DNA of 40,624 nucleotides, taken from NCBI GenBank assembly GCA_028277665.1, contig JANQFU010000015.1, forward strand, positions 1-40,624. The letters are read 5' to 3'. The position numbers were made by a program, and so were the translations under genes. Of this stretch, positions 32,022 to 40,624 are shown piece by piece. Each line of letters starts with the position of its first letter. The stretch's first letter is position 1. Under the pieces are notes generated by a model. That model saw only the letters and a list, made by a program, of their open reading frames with translations, was not told the DNA's origin and ran no database searches. This DNA is from Alphaproteobacteria bacterium (GTDB lineage: Bacteria; Pseudomonadota; Alphaproteobacteria; Micavibrionales; Micavibrionaceae).

Positions 32022-33002
32022 ATGCCTTTCGGAGAGGGGAGAACTACCGGCGACATCATGAAAACATTCTCATGGAAACAGTTTGTGTTACGAGCAGGGT
32101 TTGCGCTTGCTTTGCTCGCGCTTCTTTTTGCGATCACGGATTTTGAAGAGCTTGTCAGACTTTTCCGGGAGGCCGATCTCTGGCCTCTCGTTCTGGCGGT
32201 TCTGGCCGTGTGTGCGTCGACCCTGATCTGTGCGCTCAGATGGTGGGCGGTCGGCCATGCGATCGGTCTGCGCCTGCCCTATAAAGAGGCCGCCGCGGAC
32301 TATTTCGGCTGTACGTTGTTCAATCATGTTCTGCCGGGCGGCGTGCTTGGCGATGTGGCGCGGGCCTGGCGGCACAGGCATCAGGGCGGCGCGGCGCTCG
32401 CCGCGCATTCGGTCATCGCGGAGCGTGTGATGGGCCAGACGATGTTCGTCCTGTTTATTCTGGCCGGGCTTGTCCTCAGTCTTCTGGATCCGCAATTACG
32501 CAAGTCTGCCCTGCTCTCGGTCTACGGCCTTGTCGTCGGCGTTTACGTGACGATCGCATTGTGCGCGATCTTCGGGAAACATCTTTCCGGGCGGCTCGGG
32601 CTGATGGTCCGGGATTTCCATACGGCCATGGAGACGCTCGGCCGGTGGGGGGCGGTGAAGATGATCGCGCTCTCGTTCTTTATGGTCGCGGCGTTCATTC
32701 TCGCCTTCCATCTTTGCGCGGTGTCTTTGGGGTTGAGCGTCCCGCTCGCGCTTCTGATTGGCGCGGTCCCGTTGATCAAGGCAACGATGATGCTGCCGCT
32801 TTCGGTCGGCGGATGGGGCATACGGGAAAGCGCGGCGGGCGGAATCTGGGCCATCGTCGGCATGTCGTCCACGCACGGGATCGCCCTGTCCGTAGCTTAC
32901 GGCCTCGTCTTTCTTCTGGCCAGCCTGCCCGGCCTTTTGTTCTGGTCCGATCCCGGAAAAATCCTGAGCGGTCTGCCCCAACAAGATCAGGAAACTGCAT
33001 AA
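32022..33002 (+). CDS. YbhN / LPG-synthase-TM-type integral membrane protein
   Basis: The 326-residue protein has about eight hydrophobic segments and the layout of the lysylphosphatidylglycerol synthase transmembrane-region family (UPF0104): FEELVRLFREADLWPLVLAV near the N-terminus, RWWAVGHAIGL, then YFGCTLFNHVLPGGVLGDVARAWR (family hallmark with PGG and R) and the LPLSVGGWGIRESA segment. Members are putative lipid flippases or parts of hopanoid/lipid export systems; no cytosolic synthase domain is fused. Start 32022 has GGAAAG about 9 nt upstream; ATG 32058 is an alternative. It precedes infC by about 120 nt. Confidence 0.82.
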   Translation: MPFGEGRTTGDIMKTFSWKQFVLRAGFALALLALLFAITDFEELVRLFREADLWPLVLAVLAVCASTLICALRWWAVGHAIGLRLPYKEAAADYFGCTLFNHVLPGGVLGDVARAWRHRHQGGAALAAHSVIAERVMGQTMFVLFILAGLVLSLLDPQLRKSALLSVYGLVVGVYVTIALCAIFGKHLSGRLGLMVRDFHTAMETLGRWGAVKMIALSFFMVAAFILAFHLCAVSLGLSVPLALLIGAVPLIKATMMLPLSVGGWGIRESAAGGIWAIVGMSSTHGIALSVAYGLVFLLASLPGLLFWSDPGKILSGLPQQDQETA

Positions 33003-33119
33003 AACAAAGGAAACATGTACGATCCCCTCTTGCATAAGCGCGGGAAGGGAATTATTAATGTCGGATTGTGATATATACGTTTGGATATTCAGGCAAAACG
33101 ACAAACAGGAGATTGAGCC

Positions 33120-33671
33120 ATAGCAAAGCCACCGCCATTTAAACGGCCCGTCCGCGACGAAGACGGACCGCGTATCAACGATCAGATAACCGCCCCGCAG
33201 GTCCGCCTTGTCGATCAGGACGGGGAAATGGTCGGGGTTGTGAGTATCAACGAGGCCTTGCAGAAGGCGGATGACGCCGGTCTCGATCTGGTGGAGCTCT
33301 CTCCGAACGCAGACCCGCCGGTCTGCAAGATTCTGGATTACGGGAAATACAAGTTCGAGCAGCAAAAGCGCGCGAACGAGGCCCGCAAGAAACAGAAAAC
33401 CGTCGACGTCAAGGAACTCAAGATCCGCCCGGGGATTGAGGCGCATGATTATGAAGTCAAGATGCGCAACGCCCGCCGGTTTCTGGAGGGCGGGAACAAG
33501 GTCAAGGTGACGATGCGCTTCCGTGGCCGTGAAATGGCGCACCAGGACATCGGTCTGGATTTGCTGAACCGGATGGCGGACGAATTGGCCGATGTCGGCA
33601 AGCTGGATATGAAACCCAAACTCGAAGGCCGGCAGATGATCATGGTTCTTTCGGCTGACGGGCAGGGATAG
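33120..33671 (+). CDS. infC: Translation initiation factor IF-3, AUA start codon
   Basis: The 183-residue factor keeps 30S subunits free and checks start codons. The IF3 N-domain begins [20 protein letters not shown] and the C-domain holds VKELKIRPG and [15 protein letters not shown]. The first in-frame ATG (33228) would delete most of the N-domain. Upstream, a stop TGA lies at 33114-33116 and the next start-like codon is ATA at 33120, placed 7 nt after AGGAGA (33107-33112). Rare AUU/AUC/AUA starts are a known device by which IF3 represses its own translation. A weak promoter (TTGCAT 33030, TATTAA 33053, 17-nt spacer) may lie upstream. The usual downstream genes rpmI and rplT are absent. Confidence 0.94.
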   Translation: MAKPPPFKRPVRDEDGPRINDQITAPQVRLVDQDGEMVGVVSINEALQKADDAGLDLVELSPNADPPVCKILDYGKYKFEQQKRANEARKKQKTVDVKELKIRPGIEAHDYEVKMRNARRFLEGGNKVKVTMRFRGREMAHQDIGLDLLNRMADELADVGKLDMKPKLEGRQMIMVLSADGQG

Positions 33672-35769
33672 TGATATGCCCTCCGGGGAAATGCGCTGTC
33701 CCGACTCCCCAAACATCTTTTAAAGCCGTATTGATCTCAAGCGGGCTGGCGTGTCCCCGCGCAAACGCGGCCTCGGCGCGCACAAACAGCCCGGCCAGAC
33801 GTGAGGCCCGCGTGTATTTCGGGCGTGGCTTCTGCCTGTTGAAATGGTCGATACAGAATTGCGTCGCCGCTCTGGAGAAATTGGCATCCGTGCTATGAGC
33901 AGGGGCAGGGTAAAGAGCCTCTTCCCGTTCTTTTTCTGCGAGGAAAGCCGCATGCCGCGCGGCAAGAAGGTCTTCCCAGTTTTGATCTTCAACAACGCGC
34001 AAGGCGCCGCTGCCCTTGTCGAGCGCAACGACAAGCTCTTTATTCGTATCTTCACCCCTGTGTTTTTCGAGCAGATCGACAATCGGTTGTTCCCGCCGGT
34101 GGCCGGAGCACGGCGGGCCGGTTTCCTCGATTTTGGCGATGCCGTAGGGAACCCGGTATGTCACGCGGTATCCGTCCGGCTGATCGGCAACCAGAAAACA
34201 GTGACCGTCTTCCCGCTGCTCCGTGCGGTAGACCGTTCCAAGCGGGCAACCGAGCGTATCGACGATCTTGCCGATTGCCCATTCTTCCATCGTGTCGTCC
34301 GTCAGGGGGCGACTCTCCGTAAAGTTATGTCTGAGGATATCCATTGGCAAGGCCTCGAGCGCCGGGGCCGCTTCCGGGTGCAGATGCCGCAGGGGAATAC
34401 GCCCTTCGATCCTCATTTCGGGTTTTCCGGTGAGTTGGTTGATGAAAATATTTTCGGCCTCGTTTAAAGGCTTAAAATTCTTTTTAATGAGCTGTGACAA
34501 AGCCTTGAACATGCCGCCGCCCATTTTCGTCACGCCGCCCTTGATGAAATGTGCACCCTGTGCGGCGGCGGGTTTATAGAGGAGCAAACCGCTTGTCACG
34601 ACATAAAAAGCGATGGAAACGGTCGCGCTGGTCATGATGGCGGTAATCGCCTGTCCCCAGCCGAGATCATGAAGCCGCGTTCCCGCGCCTTGCGCCATAC
34701 GAAGCATCTTCGTTTGTGCTTGAAACAGGATATGCGCGCGCCAATCCTTAAGTGTCGGGAAGTGGTCAGGCGTATCTTTATTATAGCGGTTATTCTCAAA
34801 AAATTCTTTCTGATGAAAGCGGTAATACAGCCACAGGCGGAAACTTCCCTCCACGGGCCGGAGTTTTTTATTGTCTTCCAGATACGGATCTCCTCCCTCA
34901 TGAAGGGCGCGGGCGGCCCGGGCAAGATGCGGGCGCAGGACCTGATGATAAGCCTCGTCAAGGGAGACCGGTTCGTCCGTCAGATGCATGGAGCGGTTCC
35001 GCAAAAAATCACGCAGTTTGGGTGAGCTGAGCGTCAGACGATCCACCAGGCATTCCTGTTTATGATACGGATTGCAGTAGTAACGGAGGTGATACCGTGC
35101 GTTTTCGCCTTCCCCGGAGTCCTCGGCTTTCTCCAGCCAGTAGAGATGCGCGCCGCCCTGGTAAAGATAGTCGCCGTTGACGGGTTCTTCCCTGACGACA
35201 ATCCCGTGTCGAAGATAGGCAGCGTTTTCATAGTCTTCGTTGGCTTCAATCGCTTCCCGGACCCAGCGGAAACCGAATCCCGGTGGCGCGTCTCTATGGT
35301 GGCGGGTGGTGATTTCGGACTCTTTTTTCCAGCCGATTAAACGTACCTGTCCGTCATGAAACGGGGGGCTCGCCCCCGGACGCCGGAGATCGAGCAACAA
35401 GCGCGCCATCGCGGCCGGATACCGCGAAAAAAGCGTGACATAAAAGACTTCGTCAGTGTTCGGAAGGCGGCACCGGGCAACCGTATAGACACCGTGTTCG
35501 GATTTTCCCCAAAGGGTTTTATAAGGTGCCGCTCCGGCATGCGCAGTGCATTCCGCCTCGAAATACGCGAGCGGCTGGTCGTGATCGCCGGGATTGATCA
35601 TCTCCCAGGCCCGATTATGCTGAAGATCTCCGTTTCTGGGGTTTCCGCGCAGAAGGCGTGTCGCACTGTTCCCAAAAGGCAGAGGATTAAGGCGTGTGAG
35701 CCACGAAGGCGGCTTTGGCGCAACCTTTTCGGTTTCTTCTTCTTCATTTGTTTTTATGTTTGGACTCAT
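33640..35769 (-). CDS. Large protein of unknown function with one membrane segment
   Basis: The 709-residue protein is not recognised. It has an acidic N-terminus, a long soluble part (about 30-380) rich in Tyr, Trp and His, a hydrophobic segment near 385-412 ([21 protein letters not shown]) followed by a Gly/Lys-rich stretch, and a soluble C-terminal part. No signal peptide, nucleotide-binding or catalytic motif was found. Its 3' end overlaps infC tail-to-tail by 32 nt. A consensus promoter (35815-35843) lies 46 nt upstream. The gene is transcribed divergently from another unknown at 35933, and both may work together, though nothing in sequence shows how. Confidence 0.8.
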   Translation of the reverse strand: MSPNIKTNEEEETEKVAPKPPSWLTRLNPLPFGNSATRLLRGNPRNGDLQHNRAWEMINPGDHDQPLAYFEAECTAHAGAAPYKTLWGKSEHGVYTVARCRLPNTDEVFYVTLFSRYPAAMARLLLDLRRPGASPPFHDGQVRLIGWKKESEITTRHHRDAPPGFGFRWVREAIEANEDYENAAYLRHGIVVREEPVNGDYLYQGGAHLYWLEKAEDSGEGENARYHLRYYCNPYHKQECLVDRLTLSSPKLRDFLRNRSMHLTDEPVSLDEAYHQVLRPHLARAARALHEGGDPYLEDNKKLRPVEGSFRLWLYYRFHQKEFFENNRYNKDTPDHFPTLKDWRAHILFQAQTKMLRMAQGAGTRLHDLGWGQAITAIMTSATVSIAFYVVTSGLLLYKPAAAQGAHFIKGGVTKMGGGMFKALSQLIKKNFKPLNEAENIFINQLTGKPEMRIEGRIPLRHLHPEAAPALEALPMDILRHNFTESRPLTDDTMEEWAIGKIVDTLGCPLGTVYRTEQREDGHCFLVADQPDGYRVTYRVPYGIAKIEETGPPCSGHRREQPIVDLLEKHRGEDTNKELVVALDKGSGALRVVEDQNWEDLLAARHAAFLAEKEREEALYPAPAHSTDANFSRAATQFCIDHFNRQKPRPKYTRASRLAGLFVRAEAAFARGHASPLEINTALKDVWGVGTAHFPGGHITIPARQPKEP

Positions 35770-35814
35770 ACGCAGATACCACCGTCAATCCCGACATCAA
35801 CACACCCGGCTATA

Positions 35815-35843
35815 TTTATAACAAAGATACAAAATTATGTCAA
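35815..35843 (-). promoter_or_regulatory. Consensus sigma-70 promoter of the 709-residue unknown
   Basis: On the minus strand a perfect TTGACA (35838-35843) and TATAAA (35815-35820) are 17 nt apart. The surrounding divergent region (35770-35932) is AT-rich. Confidence 0.8.
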
Positions 35844-35862
35844 AAATAATTCACGAAACATA

Positions 35863-35891
35863 TTGTCTATGGAAAACGGTTCTGATATAAA
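35863..35891 (+). promoter_or_regulatory. Sigma-70 promoter of the 532-residue unknown
   Basis: TTGTCT (35863-35868) and TATAAA (35886-35891) are 17 nt apart, 41 nt upstream of the start. It is divergent from the promoter at 35815-35843; the two -35 boxes are 19 nt apart. Confidence 0.65.
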
Positions 35892-35932
35892 AAGCATATA
35901 CTTATAAAAAATCATTAAAGGAATGACAAAAA

Positions 35933-37531
35933 ATGGCGGCGAGACAAGAGACGACGGGATCAGAACAGACCAGCACGGGGTCAGAGATTTTCATCAAATA
36001 TGAGGAAGACCTTCGTAAACTTGGCGCAGAAAAGGCCCGGGAAAAGTGGGATTTCTTTTTCGAAACGCTTGAAGACGCGGTCAGGGAAGCAACATATGTA
36101 GCCATCCGCCGGAACGCAGAAACAGGCGCGAAAGATCCTTTCGATGACCTGTTTGACGAGGCGTTTAATAATATCATATCGCGCGACGTGGCTCTCGGGG
36201 AACGCGGAAAACTCATCCATGAGCAACTGTACTACGCCCAGAAGCGCTACCGCCTGTCGCAGATCACAAAAGACGATCTTGAGGCATTTGCAGCCCGGTT
36301 CCGCCAGCTCAACTGGAAAATCACGGCCGGGGTCTCGTTTCTTGTCGGAAGGAGCGACTGGCCTCATTTCCTTCAAAGGCATGATTTTACAACCGCAGAC
36401 GACCTGGCCGTCGAAGGTCAATTGATCGATTACCGCGAATATGTAGGTCATCATAACAGGCTGAAAGCGATGACGTCCCCCTCCGACACGGCGGATTGGG
36501 TTGGGGAATTCGCAGAGTGGGCACCGGCTCTCGGCAAAGAGCCAGACTGGAAGACAAATGCCGATTTTGTTCGCAATATCGTGAACGTCGCCTGGTTCAT
36601 GGAGGAGGCCCGTACGTCACAAAGAGAGCTTCAAAGAACGACGGAGTCCATTCGCTCGATCGAAGACGGCAAAGAGGCAATCGCCGCCGAAATTTTGAGA
36701 CGTTACCTCAAAGGCCCGGCCTATGACGGAAAACTGGTCGATGTCAAACTCCCGTTTGAAAAATTAAAAGAAGCCGTTTCCGGGGGATCGGCGCAGGTTG
36801 CCGCCATCCTGAAAAACCCGTGGAAAGAACTCCGGATCGGCCGCGGATTCTGGGGGTCTCTGAAAGCCGTTTTCGCCCCCGCCGTCTCGGAAAGCATGTC
36901 AAGAAAAATGGGAGAACTCGCAGGCTATCTCCACGGCGTTGCAACAGGGACGAAAGGAGAAATCTCCAAACTTTCGAAAGCCCATCAGGATCTTGTCAGG
37001 CACACAGAAGAGCAATTCAAACGCATTAACGGGCTTCTCAGCAGCAAGCATATTCTTGAAGAAAAGGAGCAGGATGGAGAATCCGTCTATCGTCTCACGA
37101 AAGAAGCGGCCATCGCGGGGCTGATGCAGCTTCAAAGAGAAGAACAGATGCTCATCGCAGGCGGGAAATTTAAAGATCGCCTGTCCGACAGGGAAAGATG
37201 TCATCTTGAAGTCCGTATTCAGGCCGTCCTGCCGGAGGGCGCGTCCCTCAAGCTGACGCCGGAGGAAGGCAGCAGAATAACAGAACATGAGGCCCGCGCG
37301 CTGCAGATTTATCACTACCGGGTCTTGATGAACAGGCTCGCGCCAGAAGAAAAAGATCACCCCGGATTTAAAATCGATCGCTTGTCTTCAAGAATGCTTG
37401 TGACATATATTCGCTCTGTTTCAGACCCGGAAGTCGCTGTAACCGCGCTCGATTCCGCTCTGAATGAGGCTCGGTTGCGGCCGGTCAGTGCTGCTTATGG
37501 AGTAGGCAGAAGATCGGTTGCGCCAATCTAA
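35933..37531 (+). CDS. Unknown soluble helical protein
   Basis: The 532-residue protein is not recognised. It is highly charged and mostly predicted helical, with heptad-like stretches (FMEEARTSQRELQRTTESIR, and GEISKLSKAHQDLVRHTEEQ). There is no signal peptide or clear membrane segment, and no nucleotide-binding or catalytic motif. A region rich in Trp and Gly (about 295-320, KNPWKELRIGRGFWGSLKAV) precedes the second helical part. AAAGGAA lies about 10 nt before the ATG. It is divergent from the 709-residue unknown. Confidence 0.8.
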   Translation: MAARQETTGSEQTSTGSEIFIKYEEDLRKLGAEKAREKWDFFFETLEDAVREATYVAIRRNAETGAKDPFDDLFDEAFNNIISRDVALGERGKLIHEQLYYAQKRYRLSQITKDDLEAFAARFRQLNWKITAGVSFLVGRSDWPHFLQRHDFTTADDLAVEGQLIDYREYVGHHNRLKAMTSPSDTADWVGEFAEWAPALGKEPDWKTNADFVRNIVNVAWFMEEARTSQRELQRTTESIRSIEDGKEAIAAEILRRYLKGPAYDGKLVDVKLPFEKLKEAVSGGSAQVAAILKNPWKELRIGRGFWGSLKAVFAPAVSESMSRKMGELAGYLHGVATGTKGEISKLSKAHQDLVRHTEEQFKRINGLLSSKHILEEKEQDGESVYRLTKEAAIAGLMQLQREEQMLIAGGKFKDRLSDRERCHLEVRIQAVLPEGASLKLTPEEGSRITEHEARALQIYHYRVLMNRLAPEEKDHPGFKIDRLSSRMLVTYIRSVSDPEVAVTALDSALNEARLRPVSAAYGVGRRSVAPI

Positions 37532-37563
37532 AATCATCCCAGAACCGGGGTCCTTGGGCGGAG

Positions 37564-37598
37564 ATCCCGGATATCAAGTCTCGCCTAAGTTCCGGGAT
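37564..37598 (+). terminator. Inverted repeat ATCCCGGA / TCCGGGAT
   Basis: A perfect 8-bp inverted repeat (37564-37571, 37591-37598; 19-nt spacer) lies 32 nt after the stop of the 532-residue unknown. No T-run follows, so terminator function is tentative. Confidence 0.4.
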
Positions 37599-37607
37599 TG
37601 CGTATTA

Positions 37608-37745
37608 TAGGAGCCTCTGCAAAAGCCTCCCATTAACACAGAAATCGTCATTCCCGCGAAGGCGGGAATCTTTTGGAAACAAAGAATTGAAAGATCCCCG
37701 CCTTCGCGGGGATGACGAAAAAAGAGGAATTTGCAGAGGTTCCTA
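37608..37745. mobile_element. Family-3 miniature element, copy 2 (138 bp)
   Basis: Ends TAGGAGCCTCTGCAAAA and TTTGCAGAGGTTCCTA enclose the same core as the copy at 27203. The inner region from CGTCATTCCCGCG to GGGGATGACG is identical in both copies, spacer included. It sits between the 532-residue unknown and the ATPase. Confidence 0.88.
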
Positions 37746-37818
37746 TGAATTTCTTTACCGTTCAAAATTAATATGTTAATAACGAATTTCCCGTTATACA
37801 GGAAAGAGACGCGGAGCC

Positions 37819-39045
37819 ATGACGGATCCCGGCAAAATAGTAGAATTTCCAAAATATGGATGCGACCCGACTCGCCATCCATGGATCGAGACGCCGGAGA
37901 TGGCGGCCCTGAGGCAGGCCGTTCTGGCGGACTTACCAGACTCCCGCGTCGTCCATGTCTATGGACCGATGCGTCATGGAAAAACCGCCGCGCTCCAGCA
38001 CGTGTTCAGAACCCACGAACAAGATCATGGCATAGCCGCCGTTGTGGATGCCAGAGTTGCTCACGAGGGGATCCCCCCCCATGAACTGGCAGAAATCATA
38101 GTCTCTTCGCCATTCTATTCCCTTTCTCCTGAGAGTTCTCGAAAACTGGGCGATGGCTGGCGCGACGCCGCCCGTGCAGAACTGAGATCCTGCCCCGAAG
38201 AGGCGCTTGCCGAACGGCTTTGCGCGAAGCTGTCCGAGATCATGCGGTGCGGCGAAAAAGACATGTTGCTGCTGATTGATGAAATTCACGTGCCTCTTCT
38301 GGTCGGTTCCGCAAATGTGCGGGCGTTTTTGCGCGCATTTTTAGAGGATACGGAGCGTCTCCGGCGCAGCGGATTGCGGGTCGTCACCGCCGCTTATTTG
38401 CCGCTTGAGTGGTGTACCGGGGCGGAGGCGGGTGCTTTTTCAGGCATTCCGCATTTGCGGATCGGCAAAATCGGCCCCTCGATCATTCCGGAATTTGCGC
38501 GCGCGGTTGGATTCTGGCACAGGCTCGACAGCAACAGGGCCCATGCCTGGGCAAGGGAGATCTATAAAATCACGGGCGGGCATCCCTCCCTGATGGGCGA
38601 GATTGCCGAGGGAGCAAAGCCTCATCTGGCAGCCTGCAACATTCTGCCAGACTGGGTGAAAAACGGTGTGCACGCCATGGGTGACCGTTTTATTGGGAGC
38701 CAGCTTGCTCCATGTCAGAACTATATCCGGTTTTTCCCGATCGGGCTGGAACGGAACGCTTTTCTCGATTTATACGAAACCCTGCGGGACGGCCGGCGCG
38801 GCGGAAAAATAGACGATCCGGTTCTGGCGCTGCATCTTGCGCTTTCCGGGCTGGTTGAACTGGGGCCGGACGGAACATCCGTCCGGAAACCCGCCCCCGC
38901 AATTGCGGCGGTCTTCAACCGGGACCGCATCGCTTTCCTGCGCACAAACAAAGAGGGGGGCAAAAATACGCCGCAATTCAGGCCTGTGCCCCTGACCTGT
39001 CCGCATCTTCCGGTGCCTGACCTTAATACCGCGCCGGGCGGTTGA
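37819..39045 (+). CDS. AAA/STAND-type ATPase
   Basis: The 408-residue protein has a Walker A loop VYGPMRHGKT (K55, T56), a Walker B DMLLLIDEIH (D154, E155), a sensor-like RVVTAAYLPLEW (188-198), and ITGGHPSLMGEIAE (251-264), a GGHP motif typical of AAA-like ATPases followed by a winged-helix domain. A winged-helix-like segment (LHLALSGLVELGPDGTSVR) follows. TniB-like or regulatory STAND ATPases are possible; no transposase lies nearby. The start at 37819 has AGAGACGCGGAG upstream. The 3' end overlaps ispE tail-to-tail by 23 nt. The partner or target is unknown. Confidence 0.75.
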   Translation: MTDPGKIVEFPKYGCDPTRHPWIETPEMAALRQAVLADLPDSRVVHVYGPMRHGKTAALQHVFRTHEQDHGIAAVVDARVAHEGIPPHELAEIIVSSPFYSLSPESSRKLGDGWRDAARAELRSCPEEALAERLCAKLSEIMRCGEKDMLLLIDEIHVPLLVGSANVRAFLRAFLEDTERLRRSGLRVVTAAYLPLEWCTGAEAGAFSGIPHLRIGKIGPSIIPEFARAVGFWHRLDSNRAHAWAREIYKITGGHPSLMGEIAEGAKPHLAACNILPDWVKNGVHAMGDRFIGSQLAPCQNYIRFFPIGLERNAFLDLYETLRDGRRGGKIDDPVLALHLALSGLVELGPDGTSVRKPAPAIAAVFNRDRIAFLRTNKEGGKNTPQFRPVPLTCPHLPVPDLNTAPGG

Positions 39046-39913
39046 GCGTCACGGCGGAGACCCACCAGGACGAATGCGCGCTTTTCAGAATTTTCGCCGC
39101 CGTCTGCGCGTCCCGGTCCGTTTCATACAGAATAAAGACGGAGGAGCCGCTCCCGCTCATCCGGATCAGGCCGGGATTCGAGAGTTCCTGTCCGATCTGA
39201 AGCGCCTTGCGGATAGCCGGTTGCCGCTGGGCCGCCGTTGCCTGAAGATCGTTCGTCCTCTCGGAAAGAAAACCGATCACATCTCTTGCGCTTTCGAATT
39301 TTTTCGGCCACGCCGCATCATCTTTCGGTCGCAAAGGGCCGCTCCACGCGGCTTTGGGAAGGTGGCGGAAGACGTCGCCCGAATAACTCGGCGCGCCGGG
39401 GTATACAAGCACAGCCGGAATTTCCGGCATCTGCGGGGCGGGTAAAAGTTTTTCGCCGATCCCGAAAATCCGCGACGGCGCACATTTGAAGCAGGACGGC
39501 ACGTCCGCGCCAATCTGGACGAGCATATCCTGCACAACATCGAGTTTGCAGGACAGGCCGTAATATTCGCACATCCCCCACAGAAACGCCGCCGCATCGG
39601 CCGACCCCCCGCCAAGCCCCGAGCCGGCCGGCAGGTTCTTGTGGACCGTCACATGGAAATGAACCGGACGGCCTGTGCGCTCGCGCACGAGCCGGGCGGC
39701 ATGGGTGATCGTATTGTCCTGCGGCGGGACATCTCCCGCAAACGGGCCCTTGAATTCCAGCCGGAAATACCGGGCCGGGGTCAGTGTGACGAGATCCCCC
39801 TTGTCCGCGAAGGTCACAAGAGAGTCCAGCTCATGATATCCGTCCTCCCGCCGTCCGGTGACGTGCAGGTACAGATTCACCTTCGCAGGCGCGATATAGG
39901 TCGCTTCGGTCAT
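39023..39913 (-). CDS. ispE: 4-diphosphocytidyl-2-C-methyl-D-erythritol kinase
   Basis: The 296-residue GHMP-family kinase carries out the ATP-dependent phosphorylation step of the methylerythritol phosphate pathway, downstream of Dxs. Seen: PAKVNLYL (9-16, active-site K11), the ATP loop LPAGSGLGGGSADAA (94-108), IGADVPSCF with the likely base D137, and MSGSGSSVF near the C-terminus. Length is normal. GAGG lies 8 nt upstream of the ATG. The upstream hydrolase gene ends one nt before it (TGA-T-ATG), so the two are co-transcribed. Confidence 0.95.
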   Translation of the reverse strand: MTEATYIAPAKVNLYLHVTGRREDGYHELDSLVTFADKGDLVTLTPARYFRLEFKGPFAGDVPPQDNTITHAARLVRERTGRPVHFHVTVHKNLPAGSGLGGGSADAAAFLWGMCEYYGLSCKLDVVQDMLVQIGADVPSCFKCAPSRIFGIGEKLLPAPQMPEIPAVLVYPGAPSYSGDVFRHLPKAAWSGPLRPKDDAAWPKKFESARDVIGFLSERTNDLQATAAQRQPAIRKALQIGQELSNPGLIRMSGSGSSVFILYETDRDAQTAAKILKSAHSSWWVSAVTLNRPARY

Positions 39914-39914
39914 A

Positions 39915-40508
39915 TCAAAGCCTCGTCTTTCTACGCTCTTTTTCAGGAAGAACGATCTCCAGAAGCTCCGGGAAAACGCGCGTTTTCATCTCCCCTTCGC
40001 AAAAATGTCCGTAAGTCTTGAACTCATGATAACGGCAGTCCGGATAAACCTCGCGGATTTTTGCAACGCTTTCTTCAACCTCGGGGCTCGGATCGTCAAG
40101 GGAATAGAGGATATGCATCTCTGTGATGCGCCCGGAGAGTGCCGGATCCAGATCGAATTCCAGAAAATCGCAACGCTCCCGCTTCGGATCGAGCCAAGGG
40201 GCAACCATCACCAGTCTGTGAATTTTTTGCTGCGTTTCAGCCAGAAGGCGCAAAAAGAAACCGGCGGCGCAGCTATGCCCTATTAATAGAGTCTCATCAT
40301 CGACAGGGTAGATATCAAATTCCTTTTTCCAGCTACCGTAATCCGGATCGCAGGGAGCGGTAAGCTCCGGCGTCTGGCAGATATACCCGCCGCGGAGCAA
40401 TTCCCGCTGCAACCATGGGAACCAGTGCGCGTTTGAGGGAGACGGAAAATCATCCGTAAAATAATCCTCCGGCGAACAGCATCCATGCAGGATATAAGCA
40501 GTTTTCAT
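39915..40508 (-). CDS. Small alpha/beta-hydrolase (RBBP9/YdeN-like)
   Basis: The 197-residue protein has a serine-hydrolase elbow LLIGHSCAAGFFL with the nucleophile serine, an ILHGCCS oxyanion segment at the N-terminus, and a YSLDDPSPEVEES acid and KTYGHF histidine in RBBP9/YdeN order. Substrate unknown. ATG 40508 has GAGGG with 5-nt spacing; the alternative ATG at 40520 has none. It is translationally coupled to ispE downstream. Confidence 0.82.
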   Translation of the reverse strand: MKTAYILHGCCSPEDYFTDDFPSPSNAHWFPWLQRELLRGGYICQTPELTAPCDPDYGSWKKEFDIYPVDDETLLIGHSCAAGFFLRLLAETQQKIHRLVMVAPWLDPKRERCDFLEFDLDPALSGRITEMHILYSLDDPSPEVEESVAKIREVYPDCRYHEFKTYGHFCEGEMKTRVFPELLEIVLPEKERRKTRL

Positions 40509-40529
40509 TTTTGCCCTCATTTTAAATAA

Positions 40530-40624
40530 CCTGAACTATGGATAAGAATAAGTTATAAAACCAACAAAACCAACCGTCATCCCGGCGAAAGCCGGGATCC
40601 AGTCATAGAGTTGTTTAAACGCGA
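40530..40624. mobile_element. Family-4 miniature element, copy 2 (cut by window end)
   Basis: CCTGAACTATGGATAAGAAT and the following sequence to the window end match the reverse complement of the right half of the element at 31711-31943, with a single visible difference (TCATAGAG for TCACAGAG). It lies upstream of the small hydrolase gene. Confidence 0.85.

Noticed and set aside
33112..33120. ATT start codon for infC at 33112
   Set aside because: It is in a different frame and is followed by TAG after three codons.

Overview
This 40.6 kb window looks like chromosomal DNA of an alphaproteobacterium with moderately high GC. The protein repertoire fits (AhpC/AhpD pair beside OxyR, CimA-type citramalate synthase, bactofilin, MnmC, IspA-Dxs pathway). 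A predatory or host-associated lineage such as Micavibrionales is possible, but that is a guess. Nearly every gene is a housekeeping or envelope gene; no phage, plasmid or CRISPR locus is visible.

Layout. 0-6 kb: xseB-ispA-dxs (isoprenoid synthesis), a HAD phosphatase, a divergent PurM-like protein and an acylphosphatase. 6-8.4 kb: oxyR divergent from ahpC-ahpD, with a palindromic LysR-type operator between them. 8.4-14.2 kb (minus strand): an EF-hand protein / ECF sigma factor / small membrane protein operon, an AMIN-domain lipoprotein, a WecA-like lipid-carrier sugar-phosphate transferase and mnmC. 14.4-15.1 kb: a ParDE-like toxin-antitoxin pair with a consensus promoter. 15.5-25.3 kb: an M3 metallopeptidase, a lone sucA, nth, then cimA / alpha-beta hydrolase / trmJ. 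25.3-33 kb: rpsD, an OmpA-like protein, tRNA-Leu(UAA), a pentapeptide-repeat protein, uvrC, a bactofilin with a long acidic N-terminus and a YbhN-like membrane protein. 33.1-39 kb: infC with an AUA start codon, followed not by rpmI-rplT but by two large unknown proteins on divergent promoters and an AAA ATPase. 39-40.5 kb: ispE and a small hydrolase.

The most unusual part of the window is its intergenic DNA. At least four families of short non-coding elements recur. (1) A 141-bp element with TATAGT ends (four copies of full extent plus one half copy). It can fold into two long terminal hairpins with mutually complementary loops and a central stem capped by a GNRA tetraloop; one copy shows a paired base change that keeps a stem intact. 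(2) A 211-222 bp element with GGCAATCGC ends. (3) A 137-138 bp element with TAGG.ACCTCTGCAAA ends. (4) A 233-bp element with CCTGAACTATGGATAAG ends. Families 2-4 have different ends but each encloses the same kind of REP-like core, a GTCATYC...GRATGAC inverted pair. This suggests modular miniature transposable elements, and possibly a structured RNA in family 1.
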